Shown here piece by piece: positions 7,694 to 14,706 of a stretch of 36,112 nt of DNA. The stretch is from Chloroflexota bacterium. GTDB taxonomy: Bacteria > Chloroflexota > UBA11872 > UBA12225 > JAJDUF01. The notes beneath the pieces are model-generated. The model searched no databases and had not been told where the DNA came from. It worked only from the letters and a program-made list of their open reading frames with translations. Positions within the stretch are counted from its first letter, which is position 1. Each line of letters starts with the position of its first letter. The DNA lies in assembly GCA_022824545.1 (NCBI GenBank), contig JAJDZR010000300.1, positions 1 through 36,112 of the forward strand, read 5' to 3'. The translations under genes were made by a program, and so were the position numbers.

Positions 7694-8527
7694 CTAGCCC
7701 GCGTGCTGCCGCGCCGCGGCGACGGCGGCGCAGGCAGCTATGTATTGCGCGAAGCCGACGGTATCGCCGATTTTGAGCTGGAACTCCTTCAAGGCCGTCT
7801 GCGTCACCAGCCGCGCCTCCCAGGTTTCGGGATACTCGACCGCCAGCGTCGCTTCGCGGATGAGGAAGATTTTGTAGCCGTAGCCCAGCATCTCGACGGT
7901 CGCGGCGGCGGAGTGCATGATGCACATATTGGTGGCAAAGCCGGTATAGACCAGGTTCTTGATCCCCCGGCGGCGACAGATGCGGTCGAGCTGCCGCCCG
8001 GTGACGATGACCTGATCGTCGCCTTCCGGATCGCAGGAGGCGGCAATCCGCATGTGTTCCCAGCCGTCCCACTCCTGGTAGCCGCGCCCGTGGGTCCGCT
8101 CGGCCCGTTCCCGTTGCCAGCCCGGATTGGCGGCCCGCACGGCCCCGTTCTGCGCGCGTGCGGCGCTCGGTAGCTCGTCGTCATCGAGCAAGTAGCGGTG
8201 CGAGTCGTACTGTCGGGCGATGTTGTATGGCTCCACGTGGAAGATCGGCAGTCCGGCGGCGCGCGAGGCGTCAATCGCGGGGCGGATATAACGCTCGCAG
8301 ATGCGAATGGCCTCGGCCTGCGTCTCCGGGAGGCCCATGTCTACGAGATAGCGGTCTGGAACCGGCGGACCGTTGACATCACCGACGCTCCAGAGGTGCA
8401 GGGCCACAAACCCCGTCTCCCGGGGATCGAGGTCGAAAGAGCGTTCGACCCAACCGGCCTGGTCCAGGCTCGGCGTCTCCCAGTGGGTGCCGCGCAGGTG
8501 GAGCGCCACCGTAGTCAGCGTTGCCAT
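7694..8527 (-). CDS. Isochorismatase-like cysteine hydrolase
   Basis: This is a hydrolase of the isochorismatase/nicotinamidase superfamily, which uses a Cys-Lys-Asp triad on amide or ester bonds. The nucleophile cysteine is in the segment NLVYTGFATNMCIMHSAAA at about residue 195-213. The N-terminal strand that normally supplies the Asp reads FVALHLWSVGD; here the Asp stands several residues later than in nicotinamidase, as in a divergent subgroup. A long central insertion (about 110-165) with many charged residues separates the strands. The length of 277 residues is above the 180-220 usual for simple members. It is the first gene of the six-gene minus-strand run, with AGAGGA upstream of the ATG. 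Its substrate is unknown. Confidence 0.75.
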   Translation of the reverse strand: MATLTTVALHLRGTHWETPSLDQAGWVERSFDLDPRETGFVALHLWSVGDVNGPPVPDRYLVDMGLPETQAEAIRICERYIRPAIDASRAAGLPIFHVEPYNIARQYDSHRYLLDDDELPSAARAQNGAVRAANPGWQRERAERTHGRGYQEWDGWEHMRIAASCDPEGDDQVIVTGRQLDRICRRRGIKNLVYTGFATNMCIMHSAAATVEMLGYGYKIFLIREATLAVEYPETWEARLVTQTALKEFQLKIGDTVGFAQYIAACAAVAAARQHAG

Positions 8528-8594
8528 ACCGCCGTCCTCTGTCCCGGGCGAAGTTGCCTGGCACTATAGCAGGCAGGAGTCCGGTACCGGCTGG

Positions 8595-8843
8595 CTACCC
8601 GCTCATCTCTGCTTGTGCGAGGAACTCTTTGGGCAGCAGCTTGCTGGCGTAGTGAATGTCTATGGCTATTAGCCTGTCATCACCGTCGAAGTGGAGATAC
8701 AGCGGAGAGACCAGGCCCTGAAAGCCGGTTGGCTCCCAGTATTCCGAGTAGGCGATAGCTGATTCGCCAAGGCCCGACGGCTCCGGCTCGGATCGGAAGC
8801 GGAGCGCGACGGCATCGGCGTCGGGATCGTAGGTCGCTCGCAC
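8595..8843 (-). CDS. DUF2283-like small protein
   Basis: The protein has 82 residues. It starts with the pattern YDPDADAVALRFR, close to the 'Y-D-x-x-x-D-x-x-Y/L-x-x-L/F' opening of DUF2283 proteins, and contains a later strand LYLHFDGDDRLIAIDIHYAS that fits the family's second half. These small beta-rich proteins are often found near toxin-antitoxin genes and have no established function. The GTG start at 8843 has GAGG 9 bases upstream. It is separated from the cysteine hydrolase by 67 bases and reads toward it. Confidence 0.7.
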   Translation of the reverse strand: MRATYDPDADAVALRFRSEPEPSGLGESAIAYSEYWEPTGFQGLVSPLYLHFDGDDRLIAIDIHYASKLLPKEFLAQAEMSG

Positions 8844-8966
8844 AAAACTGGCCTCATCGGATACATTCTACGTCAATGCTAGAGTTCTGGTCGGCCCTGC
8901 GGCGTGGATACAACTGTTCCCATTCCAACAGCGAGGGGTTGATAGGAAATGGAGGGGGCCAGCAGA

Positions 8967-9233
8967 ATGAGTGGCGATCCCACTGCGCTAAGAATGGCAC
9001 AAGCAGGCTTGAAGCAAATCGAGGATGCCATAGTGAGGTTGCTGGATCGCAACCCTCAAGGGCTACGAAACGCAGAGATAGCAGACTTGCTGGATCTACG
9101 CTCGGATTTTCGGGGTAATCAACGAAACTATCTGACCTATTCGGTACTTGGCGGTCTCCTCGCCAAAGGCAAAGTTGCCAAGGAGCATGCGATCTACCGT
9201 GCTCAGAGCGGGCCGGGCGGTGAGCACCGTTAG
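8967..9233 (+). CDS. Small winged-helix-like protein
   Basis: The protein has 88 residues. The middle (about 18-75) reads as three helices and a hairpin: IEDAIVRLLDRNPQGLRNAE, then IADLLDL, then NYLTYSVLGGLLAKGKVAK. This is the layout of a winged helix-turn-helix. I have an impression of similar small proteins beside restriction-type genes, but none is here. The start at 8967 is chosen because GGAGGGGG lies 8 bases upstream; the ATG at 8949 overlaps that site. Its stop codon overlaps the stop of uvrA on the other strand by four bases. Confidence 0.65.
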   Translation: MSGDPTALRMAQAGLKQIEDAIVRLLDRNPQGLRNAEIADLLDLRSDFRGNQRNYLTYSVLGGLLAKGKVAKEHAIYRAQSGPGGEHR

Positions 9234-9454
9234 CGTGCTGTCGTCCCGTTCGCGCCGGGTGGCGGCAGGACGACGCCGCGATCCTCGGCGACGATCCGCA
9301 GCCCTTCGAGGAGGCGCGTCAACGTGCGCTCACCGGCGCGCCGGCCGCGTTCGGCCTCGGCGAGCAGACCGCGCGACACCCCAACCGCGCGGGCGGCCTC
9401 GGCTTGCGTCATCCCCAGGAGCTTGCGTACCGAGCGCACCCGCTCCGGGGATAG
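9230..9454 (-). other. XRE-like helix-turn-helix domain fused to the UvrA C-terminus
   Basis: The last 74 codons of uvrA encode LSPERVRSVRKLLGMTQAEA, then ARAVGVSRGLLAEAERGRR, then TLTRLLEGLRIVAEDRG. The order is helix 1, the 'MTQAEAARAVGVSRGLLAEAE' helix 2-turn-helix 3, and two further helices, as in Cro/C1-type domains. It is in frame with no intervening stop. The fusion is seen directly in the sequence; DNA binding by this domain is inferred. Confidence 0.8.
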
Positions 9455-12400
9455 CGCCCCATTCCGCTGCGGTAGTGCCGCATCCGTGACCGGGACCGCC
9501 GTCTCCAGACCCAATGGCCCGCGCAGATGCTGGCCGGTGAACGACTGCGATACGGCCGCCACTTCCTCCGGGGTGCCGGTGGCAATGACCCGGCCACCGT
9601 CCAGGCCGCCCTCGGGTCCCAGATCAATCAGGTGGTCGGCCGTCTTGATGACATCCATGTTGTGCTCGATGACGACCACGGTGTTGCCCGACTCGACGAG
9701 CCGCTGTAACACGTCGAGCAGCTTCTGAATGTCGGCGAAGTGCAGCCCGGTGGTCGGCTCGTCGAGCACGTAGAGCGTGCGCCCGGTCGCCAGCCGGCAT
9801 AGCTCCTTGGCTAGCTTGACCCGTTGGGCCTCGCCACCGGAGAGCGTGGTGGCCGGTTGCCCCAGCTGCATGTAGCCCAAGCCCACGTCCACGAGCGTTC
9901 GGAGTACCTTGTACACGGCCGGAATGTTGGCAAAGTGCTCCACGGCCTCGTCAACCGTCATGGCCAGTACGTCGGCAATCGTCTTGCTCTTGTAGGTCAC
10001 CTGCAAGGTCTCGCGGTTGAACCGCTTGCCCTTGCAGACTTCACACGGCACGTACACGTCGGCGAGAAACTGCATCTCGATCTTCTTCAGACCGTCACCC
10101 TTGCAGGCCTCGCAGCGCCCGCCCTTGACGTTGAAGGAGAACCGGCCGGGCTTGTAGCCGCGGATGCGCGCTTCGGGCGTCTTGGCGAAGACGGCGCGAA
10201 TGCCGTCGAAAACGCCGGTGTAGGTCGCCGGGTTGGACCGCGGCGTCCGGCCGATGGGGTCCTGCGTGATGGCAATGACCTTATCCAGGTGCTCCAGGCC
10301 CTCGATGCGGTCGTGCCCGCCCGGGCGGACCTGCGTCCGCATCAGCTGGCGCGAGAGGGCCTTGTAGAGGATTTCATTGACGAGCGTGGACTTCCCGGAG
10401 CCGGAGACTCCTGTCACGCAGATGAGCAGACCCAGCGGTAGGCGCACGGTGAGGCTCCGCAGGTTGTGCTCGCGGGCGCCATGTACCGTGAGCCAGGTGT
10501 CGTTCGCCGGGCGCCGCGTCGTCGGGACGGCGATCTCCAGGTCGCTGGCCAGGTAGCGGCCGGTGAGCGAGGCTGGGGACGCGGCGATGGTGGCGGGTGG
10601 GCCGGCCGCTACGACCTCGCCTCCGCGGACGCCGGCGCCGGGGCCGAAGTCAATGATGTGGTTGGCGGCCAGCATCGTCTCCAGATCGTGCTCGACGACG
10701 ACGACGGTGTTGCCCAGATCGCGGAGTTCTTCGAGAGTGCGGAGGAGCCGGCCGTTGTCGCGTTGGTGCAGGCCGATACTCGGCTCGTCGAGGATGTAAA
10801 GCACACCGACGAGACCGCAGCCGATCTGGCTTGCCAGCCGGATGCGTTGCGCTTCACCGCCGGACAGCGAGGGAGCCGGCCGGTCGAGCGTCAGGTAGTA
10901 CAGGCCGACGTTGAGCAGAAAGCGCAGCCGACCGCAGATTTCGCGCAGCAGATCGTCGGCGATGAGCCGGTCGCGCTCATTCAGCGCAACGTGCTCGAAG
11001 AAATGGAGGGCCTCGGCAATGGACATGTGCTCAACATCAACGATGGACCGCCCGCCCACCGTCACGGCCGCGGCGGCGGCTTGCAGCTTGGTACCGTGGC
11101 ACGTCGGGCACGGCTGCCGGCTCATGTATTGCATGTACCGCTGGCGGGCGAACTCGGAGTCCGTTTGCGCCAGGCGCCGTTTGAGGCGCGGGATGGCGCC
11201 TTCCCACTTCGTCATGAACGTCCCGTGCGACCCGCCGCGGCCCTGCCACTTGATGCCCACCCGCTGGCCCTTGGCGCCCCACAGCAATACCTGCTGCTGA
11301 TCCTCCGTCAGCGATGCAAAGGGTGCTGCCATGTCAATGCCGAAATGCGCGCAGACCTGCGTCATGGATCGCTTCAGCCACGAGTTGCGGGCGCCGGGTG
11401 CCAGCCGGTCGCCCCATGGGGCAATAGCGCCCTCGTGTAGCGACTTGCGGTGGTCGGGCACCACCAGCGTCGGGTCAACCTCGCTCCGGGTGCCCAGTCC
11501 CAGGCAGTCGGGGCAGGCGCCCTGGGGGCTGTTGAAGCTAAACATCTGCGGCGAGAGGTCCTCGAAGCTGAGGCCGCACCGTAGGCAGGCGTTGCGCTCC
11601 GAAAAGAGGATGTCGCCTTGACGCGGAGCCAGCTTCGGGGCACGAGCCGCGCCCGCCGCTCCGCGCTCCGTTCGTGGCGTGGGAGCGTCCTGCTGCGCCG
11701 GTGATGTAGCGGCCCCCTCTCCGTCGAGGATGGCGGCCATCACCGCGCCGTCGCCGTGTGCCAGCGCCGTCTCGACCGAGTCGGTGAGGCGCGAGCGCTC
11801 GGCGCCTAGCTCCTCGGGATCATCGGTTGGATCCAAGCGCAGACGATCCACGACGATCTCGATTTCGTGCTTCTTCCGCTTGTTGAGCTTGATCGGCTCA
11901 TCGAGCCGGTGGACCTCGCCGTTGACCCGCACGCGGGCAAAGCCCTCCCGCCGGGCCGCCTCGAACGTCTCCTGGTATTCGCCTTTGCGGAAGCGTGCGA
12001 CCGGGGCGAGGACCAAGAGCGAGCACGGCCGCGGTCGCGCCATAATCCGCTCGACGATTTGCTCTGCGGTCTGCCCACCTACCCGGTCGCCGCACGATGG
12101 GCAATGGGGGAGGCCGACGCGGGCGTAGAGCACGCGCAGATAGTCGTGAATCTCGGTGACCGTGCCGACGGTAGAGCGCGGGTTGCGGGAGGCCGTCTTC
12201 TGCTCGATGGAGATGGCCGGCGAGAGACCGCCGATGTAGTCCACCTTGGGCTTCTGATTTTGGCCCAGAAACTGCCGCGCGTAGCTAGACAGCGATTCGA
12301 CGTAGCGCCGCTGTCCCTCCGCGTACAGCGTGTCGAACGCCAGGCTCGACTTGCCGGAGCCGCTGACGCCTGTCAGGACGACAAGCTGATCGCGTGGTAT

Positions 12401-12466
12401 CTCGACGGTGATATTCTTGAGGTTGTGCTCCCGCGCACCACGAATGATGATCTTCTCTGGTCGCAT
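9230..12466 (-). CDS. uvrA: UvrA excinuclease ABC subunit A with an extra C-terminal HTH domain
   Basis: This is the damage-recognition ATPase of nucleotide excision repair, acting as a dimer with UvrB. The first Walker A is GVSGSGKSSLAFDTLYAEGQ near residue 33 and the second is GVSGSGKSTLVNEILYKALS. Both signatures LSGGEAQRIRLA and LSGGEAQRVKLA are intact, as are the Walker B segments LYILDEPSIGLH and LYVLDEPTTGLH. The zinc-module cysteines are visible: CLRCG with CPDCLGLG, and CEACKGDG with CEVCKGKRF. A Pro/Ala-rich insert of about 45 residues lies near residue 255-300. After the normal end (about residue 985) come a linker and a 74-residue tail that reads as an XRE-like helix-turn-helix, including KLLGMTQAEAARAVGVSRGL. 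The total is 1078 residues, against about 940 for E. coli. ATG 12466 matches the usual UvrA start (MRPEKIIIRGAREHNLKNI); a longer TTG frame from 12520 runs through a hairpin. Confidence 0.95.
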   Translation of the reverse strand: MRPEKIIIRGAREHNLKNITVEIPRDQLVVLTGVSGSGKSSLAFDTLYAEGQRRYVESLSSYARQFLGQNQKPKVDYIGGLSPAISIEQKTASRNPRSTVGTVTEIHDYLRVLYARVGLPHCPSCGDRVGGQTAEQIVERIMARPRPCSLLVLAPVARFRKGEYQETFEAARREGFARVRVNGEVHRLDEPIKLNKRKKHEIEIVVDRLRLDPTDDPEELGAERSRLTDSVETALAHGDGAVMAAILDGEGAATSPAQQDAPTPRTERGAAGAARAPKLAPRQGDILFSERNACLRCGLSFEDLSPQMFSFNSPQGACPDCLGLGTRSEVDPTLVVPDHRKSLHEGAIAPWGDRLAPGARNSWLKRSMTQVCAHFGIDMAAPFASLTEDQQQVLLWGAKGQRVGIKWQGRGGSHGTFMTKWEGAIPRLKRRLAQTDSEFARQRYMQYMSRQPCPTCHGTKLQAAAAAVTVGGRSIVDVEHMSIAEALHFFEHVALNERDRLIADDLLREICGRLRFLLNVGLYYLTLDRPAPSLSGGEAQRIRLASQIGCGLVGVLYILDEPSIGLHQRDNGRLLRTLEELRDLGNTVVVVEHDLETMLAANHIIDFGPGAGVRGGEVVAAGPPATIAASPASLTGRYLASDLEIAVPTTRRPANDTWLTVHGAREHNLRSLTVRLPLGLLICVTGVSGSGKSTLVNEILYKALSRQLMRTQVRPGGHDRIEGLEHLDKVIAITQDPIGRTPRSNPATYTGVFDGIRAVFAKTPEARIRGYKPGRFSFNVKGGRCEACKGDGLKKIEMQFLADVYVPCEVCKGKRFNRETLQVTYKSKTIADVLAMTVDEAVEHFANIPAVYKVLRTLVDVGLGYMQLGQPATTLSGGEAQRVKLAKELCRLATGRTLYVLDEPTTGLHFADIQKLLDVLQRLVESGNTVVVIEHNMDVIKTADHLIDLGPEGGLDGGRVIATGTPEEVAAVSQSFTGQHLRGPLGLETAVPVTDAALPQRNGALSPERVRSVRKLLGMTQAEAARAVGVSRGLLAEAERGRRAGERTLTRLLEGLRIVAEDRGVVLPPPGANGTTAR

Positions 12467-12502
12467 CGCCTCGGCTGCACTTTCTCTGCGGATGCTCACT
12501 GA

Positions 12503-12536
12503 CAGGCTGCGGCCGCTCAACCGCGGCCGCAGCCTG
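12503..12536. repeat. Perfect 14-bp inverted repeat in the uvrA leader
   Basis: CAGGCTGCGGCCGC (12503-12516) and GCGGCCGCAGCCTG (12523-12536) pair perfectly around a 6-base centre (tcaacc). The nearer arm ends 37 bases upstream of the uvrA ATG, so the repeat is in the uvrA promoter or leader. It has no T-run and is not a standard terminator. As RNA it would be an extremely stable hairpin; as DNA it could be an operator. Confidence 0.85.
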
Positions 12537-12623
12537 CCGGCCGAACAGCCGTTCTAAGCGGTCTAGCAGTGACAACGGAGCAGGCGGGATCGGGTTGCTG
12601 CGCCCCTCTCCCTTATCTCGCCT

Positions 12624-12651
12624 GTCATTCCCGCGCACGCGGGAATCCACG
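12624..12651. repeat. Palindromic repeat, family A
   Basis: GTCATTCCCGCG-ca-CGCGGGAATCCACG is an almost ideal copy of the family A palindrome. It lies between the divergent uvrA and small-protein genes. Confidence 0.8.
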
Positions 12652-12786
12652 TCCTCCGGCGGAGCGGGTTGGACCTATCTCCGGCCCCTTTTCGGGGAGT
12701 CATGGTGGCGGCCGGCCCGTGCCGTAGGCTGGGGCCGTCAGTGCTACACTGATGATAGCGAGCCGTGCCGACTGAGAGGTGGCAAC

Positions 12787-12981
12787 ATGGTGACAGTCAC
12801 ACTCACTGACGATGAAGTGGCTGCTTGGAGGAGGATCAGAGCACTGAACAGGCAGTTGAAGCACGCCAAAACCCCCCGGCAAGCCCTACCGATCTACGAG
12901 GAGATGGAGAAGGTGTCCCGGACCTTGAGGCGCCCCTCCAATGGCGCTGCCCAGACGGATAATGCCAGCGTCGAGGCCTAG
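12787..12981 (+). CDS. Small protein of unknown function (64 residues)
   Basis: A GAGAGGTGG sequence 5-12 bases upstream of ATG 12787 gives a good ribosome site. The protein opens with a beta-strand (MVTVTLTDDEVAAWRRIRAL) and continues as one long charged helix, ending in a polar tail. I do not recognise a family; the start resembles small DNA-binding or antitoxin-like proteins, but that is weak. It ends 8 bases before the alpha/beta-hydrolase start on the same strand, which supports a two-gene unit. Confidence 0.6.
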   Translation: MVTVTLTDDEVAAWRRIRALNRQLKHAKTPRQALPIYEEMEKVSRTLRRPSNGAAQTDNASVEA

Positions 12982-12989
12982 CACTCTCC

Positions 12990-13871
12990 GTGTCTTTCCC
13001 TGAGCCTGAGCACCACACTGCCACCATCGCGGGCGCACGCCTGCACTATGTCACCGCCGGCGCCGGACCGACGTGGCTGCTCGCCCACGGCATGATGGGG
13101 TCGTGGCACAACTTCGCCGCTTGGTGGCCGCTGTTCACGGCCCATTTTCGCGTGGTTGCACCTGACCTTCCTGGCTGCGGCCGATCCTCCGAGCTGCCCG
13201 GCACCCACACGGTCGCGGCCAATGCCGACGTGCTCTGTGCCCTTGTGCAGCAGTTGGCGGTCGAGCCGGTCGGTGTTGCTGCGCTCGGCCTCGGCGCGGC
13301 CCCGGCCATCGCCGCGCTCGGCGCCGGGCTACCGGCCCAACGCCTGATAGTCTATGCGCCGGTCTACGGCCCAACCACCGTGCGGACGCGCTTTCGCCTT
13401 CTCGCTCGCCTGGCACAACAGCACCGGGTGACGGCCGGCCTGGCCTGGTCGTCGCGGCAGGAGCGCGTGTTGACCTTGCTGCGGCGGTGGTTGGGACAGG
13501 AGGAGGGTGTCCCTTCCGACCTACCCCCCAGCCCCCTCCCCGAAGGGAAGGGGAGTCATAGCGGCGACCGGGCCGCTGCTGATTTCCGGCAAGCCTCGGT
13601 CCGTGCTGCTGTGGAGCTGGTGTACGATGCTGTCACGTGTGACCAACAGAGCCGGCTCGCCCGGCTGAATATCCCTACCCTCGCCTTGGCGGCGCCCGAC
13701 GATCCGCTGCTCCCCGCCGCGGCATCGTTTGCCTTGCCCCACCTGATGCCCCGCGCGGAAGCCGTGTTGCTGCCACCGGCACGCCACGGCTGGCCACCAC
13801 ACGTCGTTGTGGCGCAACTGGCGGCCATTGCCCGCTTCTTAGGTCTGCCGGACACGCCCGCTGCCGGGTAG
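12990..13871 (+). CDS. Alpha/beta-hydrolase-fold protein lacking the nucleophile serine
   Basis: The fold is clear: the oxyanion motif LLAHGMMGSWHNF at about 30-42, the strand VVAPDLPGCGRSS at about 55-67, a candidate acid in LALAAPDDPLLP and a candidate histidine in ARHGWPPH. At the nucleophile elbow the expected G-x-S-x-G reads A98-L-G100-L-G102, so the catalytic Ser is Gly. The protein is therefore probably not a classical hydrolase, unless another residue serves. Residues about 175-194 (SDLPPSPLPEGKGSHSGDR) are the translation of a family B palindromic repeat inserted in frame between the cap region and the C-terminal core. The GTG start has no clear Shine-Dalgarno and follows the previous stop by 8 bases. 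It is convergent with the acyltransferase gene. Confidence 0.75.
   Translation: MSFPEPEHHTATIAGARLHYVTAGAGPTWLLAHGMMGSWHNFAAWWPLFTAHFRVVAPDLPGCGRSSELPGTHTVAANADVLCALVQQLAVEPVGVAALGLGAAPAIAALGAGLPAQRLIVYAPVYGPTTVRTRFRLLARLAQQHRVTAGLAWSSRQERVLTLLRRWLGQEEGVPSDLPPSPLPEGKGSHSGDRAAADFRQASVRAAVELVYDAVTCDQQSRLARLNIPTLALAAPDDPLLPAAASFALPHLMPRAEAVLLPPARHGWPPHVVVAQLAAIARFLGLPDTPAAG
13521..13560. repeat. Palindromic repeat, family B, inside a coding region
   Basis: The sequence CCCCCTCCCCGAAGGGAAGG with flanks (ctacccccca on the left, ggagtcata on the right) matches the intergenic copy at 16479-16525, including the trailing GGGGAGTCAT. Here it lies wholly inside the alpha/beta-hydrolase frame and keeps the frame open. 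Confidence 0.75.
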
Positions 13872-13881
13872 GCGGACGCTG

Positions 13882-14697
13882 CTATCCGGGCTGGGAGCGG
13901 GCGTCGCGGTAGCAGCCTCGCATGTCCTGCGGGAGCAAGCGGGCAATGCTCTGCATCACTACCGCCCGTGCCCACTGATCGCGCCCGGCGCGAGTGACAT
14001 CGGGCGGCGGCGTGAGGTCCAGCGGCGCGCCGAAGGTGGCCGTCAGCGCCCAGTTGTGCTCGGACCGTTCCGTGATGCCCACGGGCACGATGGCGGCGCC
14101 GGTGCGCGCGGCTAACAGGAGAAGCTCGCCGGTTCCCGGAAGTGCTTCGCGTAATACCGGGCTGGCGGTTCCTTCCGGGGACAGACCGACAATGTGTGCC
14201 CGCTCGTCGTCGCTCCGCAGTGCGCGCAGTACCGACCGCAGCGCGGCAGCGCGAGCGGCCGTTTCCTGCGGGGCTATCGGCAGGGTGATGAAGCCGTAGC
14301 CCCGTGCTACCCGGCCGATCACCCACCGCATGAGGGCGCCCGGCACCGGGAGCGGGCCGTAGCGCGTGCCGCGCGTCTCGGCCGTGATGAGCCAGTGTAC
14401 CTCGGCGTGCCGGCCGCGCCGTTGCCGAATCGCGTGGCTCACCAGGAACGTGCTCCAGAAGGTCCACAGCCCCGGTCGTTCGTAATGGTTTATCACCAGC
14501 AGGAGCGGGCCGCGTGCGGGCAGATGCTCCAAGCCGGCGATCTGCGGTTGTATGGGCAGTGCCCGCAGCGCCCGCGTTCCCTCGGCGGCAAACGACCGGT
14601 GCCTGCCGAGGATGAAGAAGTCCAGCCCCAGGACCAGCGCCTGCCAGCGTGGAAAAGGATAGCGTGCGACGGGCGCGGCGGGTGTGTCGGTGGCCAT
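13882..14697 (-). CDS. PlsC-like lysophospholipid acyltransferase
   Basis: This would transfer an acyl group to a lysophospholipid or similar acceptor at the membrane. The region LLLVINHYERPGLWTFWSTF at about residue 70-89 corresponds to the block I H-x4-D motif; the His is present but the Asp position is Gly (HYERPG). Block III is present as GLSPEGTAS, close to the usual FPEGTRS. A hydrophobic N-terminal segment (WQALVLGLDFFILG) may anchor it. The altered block I suggests a divergent or weak enzyme. It is the last gene of the minus-strand sulfur run, 9 bases after the CPBP gene, so membrane-lipid work may be coupled to that membrane protein. Confidence 0.7.
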   Translation of the reverse strand: MATDTPAAPVARYPFPRWQALVLGLDFFILGRHRSFAAEGTRALRALPIQPQIAGLEHLPARGPLLLVINHYERPGLWTFWSTFLVSHAIRQRRGRHAEVHWLITAETRGTRYGPLPVPGALMRWVIGRVARGYGFITLPIAPQETAARAAALRSVLRALRSDDERAHIVGLSPEGTASPVLREALPGTGELLLLAARTGAAIVPVGITERSEHNWALTATFGAPLDLTPPPDVTRAGRDQWARAVVMQSIARLLPQDMRGCYRDARSQPG

Positions 14698-14706
14698 GAA
14701 GTCGTG

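Larger units (their letters stand above)
12467..12786. promoter_or_regulatory. Gap between uvrA and the small gene at 12787: hairpin and repeat, divergent promoters expected
   Basis: This 320-bp stretch separates two divergent genes. It holds the perfect inverted repeat at 12503-12536 and a family A repeat at 12624-12651. TACACT at about 12744 is a possible -10 for the rightward gene, without a convincing -35. A CAGCCTGCCGG-rich run and a partial family B arm (cccctctccc) lie between. I see no coding sequence here; open frames across it are repeat-derived. Confidence 0.5.

Noticed and set aside
12503..12536. Inverted repeat as a Rho-independent terminator
   Set aside because: There is no T-run on either strand and it lies upstream of two divergent genes, not after a gene.
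12595..12786. Upstream extension of the small gene at 12787
   Set aside because: It reads through a palindromic repeat and the promoter region. The good ribosome site lies just before ATG 12787.
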